A stretch of 64,000 bases of DNA. Source: Platerodrilus igneus (Eukaryota; Arthropoda; Insecta; Coleoptera; Lycidae). The stretch spans positions 3,844,001 to 3,908,000 of the forward strand of contig JARFIW010001491.1 in NCBI GenBank assembly GCA_036346225.1. The letters run 5' to 3'. The translations under genes were made by a program, and so were the position numbers. Below the pieces are notes generated by a model. That model searched no databases and had not been told where the DNA came from. It was given only the letters and a program-made list of their open reading frames with translations. Shown here one piece after another: positions 1 to 10,069 of this stretch; position 1 is the stretch's first letter, and every line of letters begins with the position of its first letter.

Positions 1-806
1 AACCAATTAGCAAAACAAACTCGACCCATATGTGGACTTCCAACATTGAATAAACAGGAAAAATGCAGTTGTCTACATTGTTATAACAACGCTTCGTAAA
101 TTAGAACCATAAAAATGGGGGATGCAATCCTTGTAAGTTTCCAATGCGTAAACGTTTTATACGCCATAAATTAACTTCTTCCTATAACCATTAATCAGTT
201 CTTTAGGGTTGTTTCTGTACTAAAATAAAGCTTCCATGTTGAAAATGAGAAACGTATATATCTTATACTCAACAAATTAACGGTTTCGTACAACCATTAT
301 TGCTTCAGTTCTCTAGTGTTGCGCTAAGGAAAACCAAATAAAAATTAGTTTGAATTATTTAAAAATAGAAATTACAAACCATGATGAGCTTCTAAACCTA
401 CAGATCGATGTACTGCTTGAAAATAGATTGCAACTCGCAAGTCGCCCTTTGATATCAAGTTTCCCATGTTGACGCTAGAATGATAAAGGACCGACTGGTT
501 AGACTCGACAACACCTGCGACCTCAACAGCCAGATGCGCAAAATCACGCTATTTGATATTACTTTGAAGATACTTTATGTAAATTCTGAATAGCTGATTC
601 GAGTTTTAGCATGGTTTCAAAATAAAAACTGGAACATTTATTACTATGCACTTTATTTACTAGATAATTAGGATAAAAAGGACAACAATTAGGGTGTTTC
701 GAAATTATGATACCTCTTTTTAATTTTGTATTAGTTGTAGATGTACGATTCATATTGAATTATAAAAGTAAATTTAAAATTTTTGTAACACAAACATATA
801 ATTTTT
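1..806. other. Non-coding, no gene seen
   Basis: AT-rich sequence with stops in all frames. The short open stretch on the minus strand at 559-753 has low-complexity composition and no motif I recognise. I see no repeat shared with the rest of the window. Confidence 0.6.
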
Positions 807-1480
807 ATGCGTTATTTTAGAAGAGGGAAAACAAACGGTTACAATCTGTTGGCCCAATTTAAACATACAGGAAGTGTACAGTCTGAAAAACCCAACAAAA
901 TAAAACCTGTGATAGAAAACGAAGACACTGAATTCGCGGTTACCGTCTCTGTAATAGAAAATCCTCATATAGGTCAAAACCAAATATCAAAAACCTCAAC
1001 ATTAGCCAAACAAGCGCCTCGGGAATTCTTAATAAACATTCTTTCCATGATTATAAAATCCAGCTTTATCAAGAACTTTCCAAAAACGATTTTGAGAAAC
1101 AAATTGAGTTTTGTATATGGGCTTTAGATAAAGTGGCAGAAAATAAAAACTTTTTAATTTTGCTTTATTTAATGACGAATGTACGTTTCACAGCAACGGA
1201 TCCGTTAGTAGGCGGAATTTTCATTATTGTTCTGATTCCTACCCACATCAATTTAGAATAATTGATAATCAGCACAGATGATCAGTGAACGTGTGAGGCG
1301 GAATTATGGGTCCTTTTTTTTATAACACTTAAACGGAACATTGTTTTTTTGGATTTTTTGGTAAATCAGCTTCCAATCTTATTACAATACATCCCCTTAG
1401 ACATAGCGCAAGGATGTGACTTCAAATGGATGGAGCTCCCACACAGTTCCATCGTGATGTCCGAGAATATGTAAATGTTC
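807..1480 (+). pseudogene. Decayed DDE_3 (IS630/Tc1-mariner-like) transposase
   Basis: Remnant of a cut-and-paste transposase of the insect family that combines a DUF4817-type N terminus with a DDE_3 catalytic domain. The first frame opens at 807 and has the helix-turn-helix phrase ENPHIGQNQISKTS. After frame changes near 1040 the family continues as YQELSKNDFEKQIEFC and ALDKVAENKNF, then NDECTFHSNGS holding the second catalytic Asp, then GGIMGPFF near 1300, and QLPILLQYIPLD near 1370. At least three frameshifts and several stops separate these pieces. The N terminus and C terminus are missing here. What I see is a chain of conserved blocks in the correct order; the family assignment is from memory of many insect copies. 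It cannot encode an active enzyme. Confidence 0.8.
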
Positions 1481-2354
1481 AGTTCTAAAATCGGTGGATT
1501 GGAAGAAATGTTTTTCAGAATTGTGTAACGTGCATTTTTTAATGGCTTAACATTTTATTAATTAAAGATAGTTTAATTGAAAATTGATTTTCAATTAATA
1601 AATAAATTGCAAGGAACGAATTTTAAATAGGATTATTCGTAAATTACTTCCCAACTTCTCGAAAATGATAAACAGCTCGTAATTAATTAGTAGATATGAT
1701 TGTTGCATTCTTTTATTGGATGTTCCTTATGTTATGAACGAAGTCGAGATAATAGTCGATAAGAGGTTATGGTAACAAGGATTGAATATAAACAGAGGAG
1801 CAGTTGTAGTTTCGTGCTTGGTTCCTAGATATGAATTACGTTAAAAATACTGTTTCCTTGTTGCTTTGAAGGTAGTGAGAATTAATGCGGGATAAATTTT
1901 CGAAGGGTTCATGAACAAGCACGACACGGTTTTTAGTTGTTTTTCTTGTGAAACAAGAGTCGTATATTATCTGTAGGCAGTGTAGTTCTGATGGCTTTTG
2001 AAGGAAAGATGCTTTAGAGGCGAACGTGTTTACTCGACCTGCACGTGCGTTTTACGGAACATTGACTTAGTGATACGCGTTGCTTTATTGATTGTGTTTT
2101 TTTAGTTGATTTGTCTTTTTATATTTGAACTGTGTGTGCGATCTAGTTTTCGTGGTCCCTTTTTGTTGATCAGGGTAAGCGCAATAAACTTGTACAGAAT
2201 TCTTAAAGGAGCCACTTTAGTCAGGTTTTAAACTCCCTAAAACAGTTGCAAAATGAAATTGCAAAAATGTTTAACTCATTCCGTATTAATGATATGTTAA
2301 ATTTACCTTTCATTCAATAATAAGTAAACAAAATATGAACGTACATTTTTTTAA
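1481..2354. other. Non-coding, no gene seen
   Basis: AT-rich DNA between the decayed transposase and the comm-like exon. No open frame longer than about 50 codons and no recognised repeat. If the comm-like exon belongs to a live gene, this stretch would be its upstream intron or promoter region; nothing in it proves that. Confidence 0.5.
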
Positions 2355-2824
2355 AGACGAGATGGTGAGAGTGATCGTGTTTTTAAATGTTTCACCGTAT
2401 TCAACCAATGCCTTTACCAACTGAAATTAGCTTCAGAAGTTGACGAAGTTCTTTCTGCTGAAGCAGATCCGCAATACGAAAAATTCTTGACGGATGGTTG
2501 GATCGGAACTATACTAACTTTAATTGTTCTTAGTTGCGTGTTTTGCATGTGTTCCTGTCTGTTGTACCACAACTTCCACCCCCGCGAATAGACTGTGAAT
2601 CTTTGCCAAGCTACACCAGGGCATCTGGCTTACCAAGCTATCAGGAGGCTTTCGATCAGTTACAGAAAGTAAAAGAACAATCTGCAGTTGATAGTAGTGT
2701 CAAGTTTCAAGTTGATAATGGGATGGAACCATGGACACCCCACACTCCACCAGCTCCAACTGCAAGGCTATCAGTAGCCGAGCTAGTCCAATTCTATAGA
2801 AACTCTTCCTGTGCTCCTGGTTGT
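2355..2824 (+). CDS. comm: Commissureless-like protein, single exon fragment (frame broken)
   Basis: Likely host exon for a Comm-family protein, the small single-pass membrane protein that sorts Robo receptors to endosomes so that axons can cross the midline in flies. One frame (2355-2590) gives an acidic stretch (ASEVDEVLSAEADPQYEKFL) followed by a membrane segment of about 23 residues, WIGTILTLIVLSCVFCMCSC, then LLYHNFHP. The next frame gives the cytoplasmic part with two LPSY motifs (LPSYTRASG and LPSYQEAFDQL) and ends at a good donor, TGT|GTAAGT at 2825. LPSY after the membrane segment is the Comm hallmark. The two frames join at a run of five C near 2577-2583; one missing C would make them one frame. 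No in-frame ATG precedes the membrane part, so a 5' exon is expected. It could be a live gene with an assembly error, or a pseudogene. The downstream exon was not found. Confidence 0.55.
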
Positions 2825-3180
2825 GTAAGTTGAACTATTTCATACTTGTTATTACTTTAAATATCTATCCGTTGTGTTGCCATATCTTTGTCGTTCTGAT
2901 ACCTTTTACAATAGACTTGCCTGCGATTAAGAAAAAAAAGAAAGAAAAAAAAATCAATACTGCTGAATTACTCATATCAATTGTGTCTTACCTATTTATC
3001 TTTTGTTAACATTTTGTCTGATTTATGTTTAATTGGTGTGTGAGGAAACGTTTCTGCTACTCCCCAATATTACCTCACTTTGTGATAAAAATTTTTTGTA
3101 CTGCTTTTATCGTGATTATATTATATAGTTTATCTAAACAGTTTTATTTACATTCTACAAAGTACTGAATAACTTAGACT
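2825..3180 (+). other. Intron start or intergenic DNA after the comm-like exon
   Basis: Begins with a consensus splice donor GTAAGT. The rest is pyrimidine- and A-rich non-coding DNA with an A/G run near 2930-2955. No coding signal. The boundary with the LTR fragment that follows is not sharp. Confidence 0.45.
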
Positions 3181-3388
3181 TTGCATTGCTGCTATGCTTT
3201 TTCTTTATTTCAGGTTTGCAGGACTAATCTTTTTTATTGCAGGTTTGCTATTCTAATTTCTTTTCTTGCAGGTACTGTTACTAAATCCTTACCGCCGCAT
3301 ACATCATATGTCAGTCTGCTTTCTACAACCCCCCCTAATCTCCGATTGAGCCCGGTCATTTCTTTGATTTTCTTTGGGTTACGTAGCA
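3181..3388 (+). repeat. 3' end of a long terminal repeat (same family as 17272-18528)
   Basis: The last part matches the end of the solo LTR further on: both contain CCGAT.GAG.CCGGTCAT followed by a T-rich tract, and both end in ACGTAGCA (3381-3388 here, 18521-18528 there). Both also carry TTATTTCAGG upstream. Here the LTR is followed by a primer-binding-site sequence, so this was the 5' LTR of an element whose body is now gone. The 5' boundary of this copy is not clear and 3181 is a rough limit. Confidence 0.6.
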
Positions 3389-3394
3389 TAAATT

Positions 3395-3409
3395 TGGCGC
3401 CCAACGTGG
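3395..3409 (+). other. Primer-binding site of a gypsy-type LTR retrotransposon
   Basis: TGGCGCCCAACGTGG lies six bases after the LTR end at 3388. This sequence class directly downstream of an LTR is where a host tRNA 3' end primes minus-strand synthesis. No gag or pol follows; a DNA transposon end starts within about 30 bases, so the element was cut off here. Confidence 0.6.
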
Positions 3410-3429
3410 ATGCCACGAATTAACGTAAC

Positions 3430-3658
3430 AATTGGCCTTCAAGGTCACCCAAATTGACTTCACCGGATTTCTTTTAAGGTGATATGTAAAAGGAATCGTT
3501 TATAATACACCTGCAACAACACCAGATAATATGAAGAAGTGCATCAGAAAAGCTTTTGGAAACATAAGCCCAGAAATGGTGGAAAATGTTGCTGAGGTTT
3601 TAAATTGAGGATACGTTTGTGTTTAGATTTAGACGGTCGTCATTTTGAACACTTATTA
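3430..3658 (+). pseudogene. C-terminal end of a DDE_3 transposase
   Basis: Conserved tail of the same transposase superfamily as 807-1480. Blocks in order: LTSPDFF (3450-3470), GIVYNTPATTPDNM, KKCIRKAFGNISPEMVENV (3525-3590) and, after a frame change, LCLDLDGRHFEHLL followed by a stop at about 3655. These are the last residues of the family, normally LC...G.HFE.L. At least two frame breaks. The N-terminal two thirds are absent and are replaced by the LTR end upstream. An end resembling a terminal repeat, TACCCTGTATAC, follows at about 3865-3878. Confidence 0.75.
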
Positions 3659-4284
3659 TAAACCATTATCGTTTGTTGTACCTCTTTTCATCATTCGTTT
3701 ATATTCATATATTCATATATATTTGTTTAAACTATTACTTATTATTTAAAAAATTGTTAATCTTATTTTTTTGCCGTCAACATTCCACAGGTGACTAGAC
3801 TATGAAATTTTTAATATAAGTTGTTACCGTTCAAAGCTTGCGATTATTTACTAATGATTTTCGTATACCCTGTATACAGTCAATGTTCCGCAAGCGCAAA
3901 AATTGATCAATTACTAAGCCCCAAATCAAATTTGGTTTAAAAAACTAAAAGTGTTGTTGAAAATTTAATTGTTTAAATTGTTGCTACATTTTTACAAAAT
4001 ACCAAATATTTCAAAATCCGTAAGGTTTAGGCTTCGGAAACCTAACGAAACTCGCTTTTATTTTAATAGTAAAACTGAAAATACAATAATATACAGGGCG
4101 TTTTATTAAAAAAAATACAAGTTTGATACGTTTTGTGTTTCTTGGACACCATGTATATTACGGAATTAATTTTAAAATATAGCTCCACTAGGCCCTTATC
4201 CATCTCAAAATGCAAACTTTTTTCAAATCAAGCAATATAGCCATAATGCTTCATGGCGTATAACGTAAATAACCCTGTATAGGA
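3659..4284. other. Non-coding, transposon-end sequences
   Basis: Probable 3' non-coding end of the transposon at 3430-3658. It contains the palindrome CTGTATACAG at about 3869-3878 and ATACAGGGCG at about 4091, both like the CAGGGTG/CACCCTG ends of Tc1-mariner-like elements in this window. No gene. Confidence 0.45.
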
Positions 4285-4625
4285 AATTTATATGCAGAAC
4301 AGGAACTAGAAGCACTCAAACAGGAATCAGACATTGAAAACTGCGACTTGAGATATTTTATACTTAGAGACGAGTGTGAAGTGGCAATAAAGAGTCTGAC
4401 AAATAAAAACGCACCTGGTATAGATAAGATAAAAGTAGAAACTTTGAAAGTCGCTGGACTAACAGTAATAAGCACCTGTTCCAACTTGTAAGCTATATGT
4501 ATTAAGCAGGCGAGAATACCTAAGATTCCAAACGTAAGTCACTATACCAAAAAAGAGAGAGGCGAATAGGTGTAAATACTTTCGATTTTGACAGCTGTTA
4601 CGCGTGTTTTAAAAGCTTTATCGTT
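4285..4625 (+). pseudogene. LINE A (RTE-like) reverse transcriptase, N-terminal fragment
   Basis: Translates to the early reverse-transcriptase blocks of an RTE-like LINE: an acidic leader, the block AIKSLTNKNAPGIDKIKVE (N.APG.D is standard in LINE reverse transcriptases), then ICIKQARIPK and LTAVTRVFKS after frame changes. The matching next part of the element starts at about 5704, so two insertions split this copy. Stops and frameshifts make it inactive. Confidence 0.75.
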
Positions 4626-5245
4626 TATTGTATTAGTTAGGTTCCAAAGATTTTTTAAAACCCCGCACTGGGAAATGCCCTGCTTATTAATGTCTTAATA
4701 CAGGCGAGCGAACATAACACAAAGTTTTGGTTCTCACGGAAGTCCAGTTATTGACTTGTCTTTGTGGTCTGAGAACCTGCATGGTTGGCGTTTCTCACGC
4801 GGTGTACGCCATTGTACCAACCAATATGCGTCAGAGAACTTTAACCTCTTTTGGAGAGCAAAAACATTTCGTGGGAGTGAATGTATCGAAATAAAGGACT
4901 TCACTACCGACTGCCCTCGAGTGTAGACGTGTGTAGTAGTGTCTCGAATTATTGACAAGTGATTCCTCCTTCCGTTCCTAACCTATCGTGTAATACATAT
5001 CGTTATCGGCACTTCATCAAAGAGGGTTACAGCCATGCAAACACCGGGACAGCAGGATGTCACCGGGACATCTCTGCAAAGACGTTTAAGCCGCTGCCTC
5101 AGGAGCAAGATGCCGCGGGTAAGTATAGTTATATTATATAACGCCTTTGGTCGTCGCGAGAAATTTATCTTCGAGTAAATTTGAGGTTATATGTGCTAAT
5201 AGTACTTGTAGCGAGCTTTAAATGCGGTGATTTTTAACGTATTTC
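4626..5245. mobile_element. Unidentified insertion inside LINE A
   Basis: About 620 bp with no LINE similarity, lying between two related LINE A segments (ACAGC...CGTGT..AAAA at 4598-4625 and 5246-5269). No open frame that I can assign. A longer GC content near 4740-5110 than its surroundings suggests a separate origin. Could be a solo LTR or a non-autonomous DNA element; I found no terminal repeats. Confidence 0.35.
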
Positions 5246-5270
5246 ACAGCAAACATGTCAAAAATATCAG

Positions 5271-5703
5271 TCTAGGGCAAGGCGCCGCCGTTGACTCGCC
5301 GCCGTCGACTCGCCGCCGTCATTTCGCCGCGGGGATAACTCGCCGTAGGACAACTCGCCGTCGTCATCTCGCCGCGGGGACAACTCGCCGCCGGTGAACT
5401 GACCGTCGTATTTAAAAAGATGAAGTTAGGCGTTCCGTTTCTGAACTTCTATATTTTTGTGTTCGTCAATTACATATCTCTTTACTCATTCAATGAAACG
5501 CCTATGGTAAAGTATTGTTCTGAATAAATATCTTGGTATTTTTGGCTATTGTCAATTTATACTTTCAAATTAGATAAAACACATTTCATCTGATTTTCGA
5601 ATTAACACTTTTTATTTCTTTGCTTCGTTAAAACTACACGATATGATTTGTACCGTGTTTATAATTCTTCGGTAATATTATCAAAAGTTTCAAACAATAA
5701 GTT
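5271..5703. repeat. CpG-rich 16-bp minisatellite and tail, inserted in LINE A
   Basis: The part at 5280-5410 is a degenerate tandem array of units like ACTCGCCGCCGTCATC and GGACAACTCGCCGCCG. It is the reverse-complement of the array at 11000-11219. The remaining 290 bp to 5703 are AT-rich and non-coding. The block is flanked by similar LINE A segments (5246-5269 and 5704-5727), as if it had duplicated its target. CpG density is far above the surrounding DNA. Confidence 0.7.
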
Positions 5704-6932
5704 TGACAGCACACGTGTCAAAAATATTAACTAGAATTGTTCAAAGACGAATGGAAAAACGGGCTAAAGAAATACTAGGAGAAGACCAATTTGGGTTTAG
5801 GCGAAACAGGGGAACACGGTAGGCTATCTTAGCTCTGAGAGTGATAAAACAATAGAAAAAGGGGAAAGCGTGTATATAGGGTTTGTAGATCTGAAAAAAG
5901 CATTCGACAATGTAAAATGGAAAAATATGTTCGAAATACTCAAAAAGATTGGAATGAGTTATATGGATAGACGAATAGTACATAGCTTATACAAAGAGCA
6001 AACAGCGGTAATAAAATTAGAGCACGAACGTATAAAAGTAAACAGTAGGAAAGGGGTGAGACAGGAATGTGCTCTATCCCCATTAATTTTTAACTTATAC
6101 ATTGAAGAGGCAATGAATACTGTCAAATGCAGGAAGACATTTGGAATTACACTGCAGGCACAAAAAATTGATATGTTTAGCTTTGCAGATGATATAGCGG
6201 TATTCGCATCTAGCAAGGAAGAGTTAGAAGCTGCTCTTAATGAAATGAAAACGGTTCTAACAGAGAAATACGGTATGAAAATCAACAAAACTAAAACTAA
6301 AGTACTAGTATGCAAAGCAGGGGAAAATAAATCAAAAACAAGAATACAAATATGTAACACGAACTTACAAGAGGTTAAGGATTTCGGCTACCTAGGAAGT
6401 CAAATAACGCAAGATGGGAAAAGCACAAAAGATATAAAACAAAGACTAGCACAAGGTCGTGCTACATTTAACAAGAAAAAGCAACTACTGTGTTCAAAGA
6501 CAACAAACAGAAACAAGGAAAAGATTGCTTAAAACATATGTATGGGGCACAGCACAGTACGGCTGTGAAGCCTGGACAGTAGGAGAAGCAGACAAGAAAA
6601 AGGTAGAAGCCTTTGAAATGTGGCGCTACAGACGAATGATGAAGATATGAACAGACAAACTTAAGAACGAAGAAGTACTAAAAATGGTAGGGGAAGAAAG
6701 AAAAATGTGGAAAATGGTAAAAAATAGGAGAGATAGGATAGGCCACATAGTAGGGCATGAGGAAATTGTGCGGAATATACTAGAAGCAGAGATAGGAAAA
6801 AAGAGAAGAAGAGGTAGAGCTAGGTTAGACTATTGCACACAGATAGTGAAAGATGTAGGCTGTAGGAGTTTCAGGCTAGCTCAGAATAGAAATCAATGGA
6901 GGTACACATTCAACCAATCCCAAGATGGATAA
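5704..6932 (+). pseudogene. LINE A (RTE-like) reverse transcriptase and C terminus
   Basis: Main surviving piece of LINE A. The frame opening at 5870 runs 220 codons with the blocks DLKKAFDNV (catalytic Asp, near 5890), VRQECALSPLIFNLYIEE and FSFADDIAVFAS (catalytic FADD near 6180). The canonical RQGC reads RQEC here. After frameshifts near 6470 and 6650 come YGCEAWTVGEADKKKVEAFE and WRYRRM, then RDRIGHIVGHEE and a basic GKKRRRGRARLDY tail ending at 6932. This is the order seen in RTE-like LINEs, whose proteins often appear in databases as craniofacial development protein 2-like. The endonuclease part is missing. Inactive because of two frame breaks and a stop at about 6648. Confidence 0.85.
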
Positions 6933-6933
6933 A

Positions 6934-7240
6934 TTAATGACGAAGAAAGTAACTGCACTTAAACATGATATTTATTATAAGCAACTACAAGTATTGGATG
7001 GTCAATATTCTCGAATAATGGTAATTGCGTGAAAGCATTTACTGGAAAACTATTATTTCGGCAAATGTCTGAGTGTAGGGGGATCTTGGCAGCCACAGGC
7101 TGCTTAACCCTCTTCAATGAATCTTAGTGAAATAGGGTATACAATTAGAAAACAATAGAAGGTGAACCGAGCTGTATTACTGTGTGAGAATTTCAGGGAA
7201 CTATGTAGGCTAGTTTAGAAAATAAATAAGTGCGGTAAAC
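6934..7240 (+). repeat. Segment M with short LINE A tail, unit 1
   Basis: About 220 bp that recurs at 7270, 16690 and 60605. Shared landmarks: TTATTATAAGCAACTACA, CTTGGCAGCCACAGGCTGCT, GAAATAGGGTATA and AAAACAATAGAAGG. Here it is followed by a short piece of LINE A 3' tail (AATTTCAGGGAACTATGTAG). It sits directly after the LINE A copy that ends at 6932. Non-coding. Confidence 0.7.
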
Positions 7241-7950
7241 CCAATGACGAAAAAATAAGCGCAGATAAATAGATGATTATTATAAACAACTACAGGTGTT
7301 GGTTGTGAAATATCTGCAACTAATGTTGTCTGTGCGAAAAGATATATTGGAAAAAAGATTAAATCGGTAAATGTTCAAGTGTTGGGGGAACTTGGCAGCC
7401 ACAGGCTGCTTACTCCCCTTCGCAACCACTGAATGTCGGAGAAATAGGGTATATAATTGTAAAACAATAGAAGGTGACCGAACTGCATCTATCAAGAAAG
7501 AACAGCGCCTATGATGAACGACAACAAACATAGAATAAAAAGTTGTTGAAAACATATGTGTGGAGCACAGCACAGACAGTATGCCAACGAAATACGGGCA
7601 GACAGAAGAACAGTAGCAGCCTTTGAAATGCCGTGCTTCAGATGTATGAGGATAGATAGACAAAGGTAATAACTAATAGGTTATAGAAATAGTAGGGGAA
7701 CAAGGATATCTTTGGAAAAAAATAGGAAAAATAGAAGGGCAGAATACGTTCTAAGGCATTTTTGGGGAATATTATGGGATATATGACAAGCAGAGATAGG
7801 AAAAAAAGAGGTGGATGTAGACCTAGATCAGATAGTGATAGATGCAGACTGTGCAAATTTCAGGGTAATCTGTAGGTTAGTTCAGAATAGGAAACAATGA
7901 TGGTACGTGTCCAACCAGTTTCAGGACTGAAGACCTAATCATGATGATGA
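7241..7950 (+). repeat. Segment M, unit 2, joined to a decayed LINE A 3' end
   Basis: Segment M at about 7270-7490, followed by 7495-7940, which is the LINE A C-terminal region in degraded form (blocks equivalent to YVWSTAQ, AAFEMP.FRCMRI and the FRLAQNRKQW tail) and then CAGGACTGAAGACCTAAT and a run of GATGAT repeats. Short GAT/TGA repeats at the 3' end instead of poly-A are typical of RTE-clade LINEs. No intact frame. Confidence 0.7.
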
Positions 7951-8640
7951 TTATCAGAAATTCAAAAGGGCAGAGTAACATAAATACTTCCTTCAAACAT
8001 TCTTCTTGGTGTAGCTATGATATACGTATGGACAATGGCGTTGACTTGGTAACATATTCTGTTACAGCGTCTTTTGTTTTATCTGAGAAATTAGTTTTGT
8101 CTTATAATTAAATGTTATACAATGAAGCTTGGACCGTTTTAATTCTAGCTGTATTCTACATCTGGATCCATAATTGTTGCAAATAAATAAAGTACTTCCA
8201 GTATTACTGTCGTAAATACGGTCAAAGTTAATTCTCAGGTCATGGATCGAAACCATAGACTAAACTAGGAGGGGACTTGGAGTTTAGCCCTCCTCCCCAA
8301 CGGGTGTTTAGAAAACGCTAAAAATATTGTTATATTTATATAATTTGCGTCTACATCCTGCAGCGCTTTATCTACCTAAGATCTCCTTGTGACTGTTTAG
8401 TCCCATCTAGTCCCTCACGAGTTAAAGTCGAACCGTTACTGATCGAAACATCAATAAAGACTATTTTAACTACTATAAGTGGTTTTATTCTCAAAGAAAA
8501 GAAAAAGAACGTTGTTTCATTTTTCCATATTTATTGTGCGCTTACCCTATACTTGGTACCTTATAAATTGTTGCTCAAAAATTTATAGTGACAGAAATTT
8601 TCTAAATAAAAGAAATTGCTAGAACCAAAATATTTTTTGT
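7951..8640. other. Non-coding, no gene seen
   Basis: AT-rich DNA with no recognised repeat. The minus-strand open stretch at 8062-8256 has no recognisable motif. Confidence 0.5.
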
Positions 8641-8651
8641 GTATTTCTATA

Positions 8652-8780
8652 TTATTACACACACACGCACGCACGCACGTATGCATGCACGCCCGCACGC
8701 ACCCACACGCACACATACACACACATACACACACCTAACCTACACCCACACCTACACCCACACCCACACCCACACCGATA
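8652..8780 (+). repeat. CA-rich microsatellite
   Basis: Imperfect array of ACACAC, ACGCACGC and ACCCACACC units. The unit changes gradually from ACGC to ACACCC along the tract. It contains CCTAACCTA once but is not an array of the insect telomere repeat TTAGG. Confidence 0.9.
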
Positions 8781-8822
8781 TATACAGCATCCACACTTAG
8801 CAGCGTTAACAACTGCAAATTA

Positions 8823-10069
8823 TTATTCCATTTCAAAATTATGTTCGAGCTCCCTCAAATACTCGATGATATCTCGTCGGTCGTAGCTATTTACAATGAG
8901 TAAAATTCTCGCATCTGCGTCTCTGTAATGTTTCAATTTTAGTGGTGGATTATGTCCAGCTATCAATTGTTCGTAAAATAAATCTTTTCCGTGCTGTATT
9001 CTTTGCAAAGCTATGAACTTCCAGATAGTCGGATGATTCATTCCCAGCTCAACTTGTAGCCGACGATGGGCGGCTTCGACGAAGTTGTTGGTTCGGTCTT
9101 AGGCATTTTTAGTTATTATAAACGTTCCATGTTTCGGTTGTAAATAATGGACGACGACGTCTTTCACCGCGTTTGTTAGGACGTCCAACATAATTATCTT
9201 CTAGTCAATCTAAAAACGGACGTAGTTCTTCTGGAATAACATCTCCAAGTGCATCAACTACTTCATCCATATCTTCAACTGGTACAAATGCTAGCGCAGT
9301 TATCATTCTAGCAAGCAAAGCAAATTCTGCATTTGTGATGTAATTGTTCATTAGACCCAACGAACACAGATGTATTCTCATATTCTGCGTAAAAAAACAC
9401 CATTGTATATGCGTGTTCGGAAACACATCTGAAATACTTTTAAAAATGGCAAGCTCAAAGTCGCATGAAGTTTAAGTAGGTACCAGTTCAGGTTGTAGAT
9501 CCTTAATTGCACGAAATAGCTTTTCGTATGTAGTACGTTGGTTGTTGGGCAACAATGCATAAAACATTGGGTGTACTCCACCATGCTACTTAACGAGAAT
9601 AACAAACACTTGACAAAAATTAAAATTCTTTTAGAGCCTGGGCTATTGTCAAATAGCAAAAACTTTTCTTCAACCCCTCCAACCAATTAAATGATTTTAT
9701 ATGCGTTCGTGATCACTAGCGTTGTTAAATTGTTTGTATTGGGCGGAGAGGAAATCACTTCGTTGCATTTCTTATCACGATTCTCTTCAGAGCATCTTGC
9801 TCAGGTGAAGCTCCTTGACAGGCGAGTGTCAAATTTTCTGTACAAGAATTGAGTACTTGCGACATGCTTTCTAAAGTCGACGTAGCTCGTCGCTTGATAG
9901 CACTGAACACCTTATCAGCTTCGATTTTAGCTGCATTTGCATTATGAGTGTGGACATTAACAAAATTAACGACATTTTCTTCCTGAACATAAACTCTGCC
10001 TTTGCACTGCCCTCTTCGTTCGCATCGCCAGAATTCCGTAGAACAATTTTTGGAACGTTTATCTAACAT
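8823..10069 (-). pseudogene. MULE transposase pseudogene with FLYWCH domain
   Basis: Minus-strand remnant of a Mutator-like element transposase. Reading from 10069: a FLYWCH zinc finger (WRCERRGQCKGRVYV then VHTHN gives the C..C..H.H ligands). Next at about 9690-9430, in shifting frames, come FLLFDNSPGSKRILIF and FYALLPNN.RTTYEKLFRAI. Then CDFELAIFKSI, where the Asp is the second catalytic residue, and FPNTHIQWCFF (9426), the usual G/WCFFH block. LARMITALAFVPVEDM follows, then EELRPFLD and, after a frame change, YVGRPNKRG.RRRPLF. The C terminus is at 9041-8823 (NHPTIWKFIALQRIQ). At least four frame breaks. Flanking terminal repeats were not found. Confidence 0.8.

Noticed and set aside
3181..3423. 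80-codon open frame
   Set aside because: It reads through an LTR end and a primer-binding site.
8652..8780. Possible telomere-type repeat in the CA-rich tract
   Set aside because: CCTAACCTA occurs only once; the array is ACAC/ACCC-based and not TTAGG.
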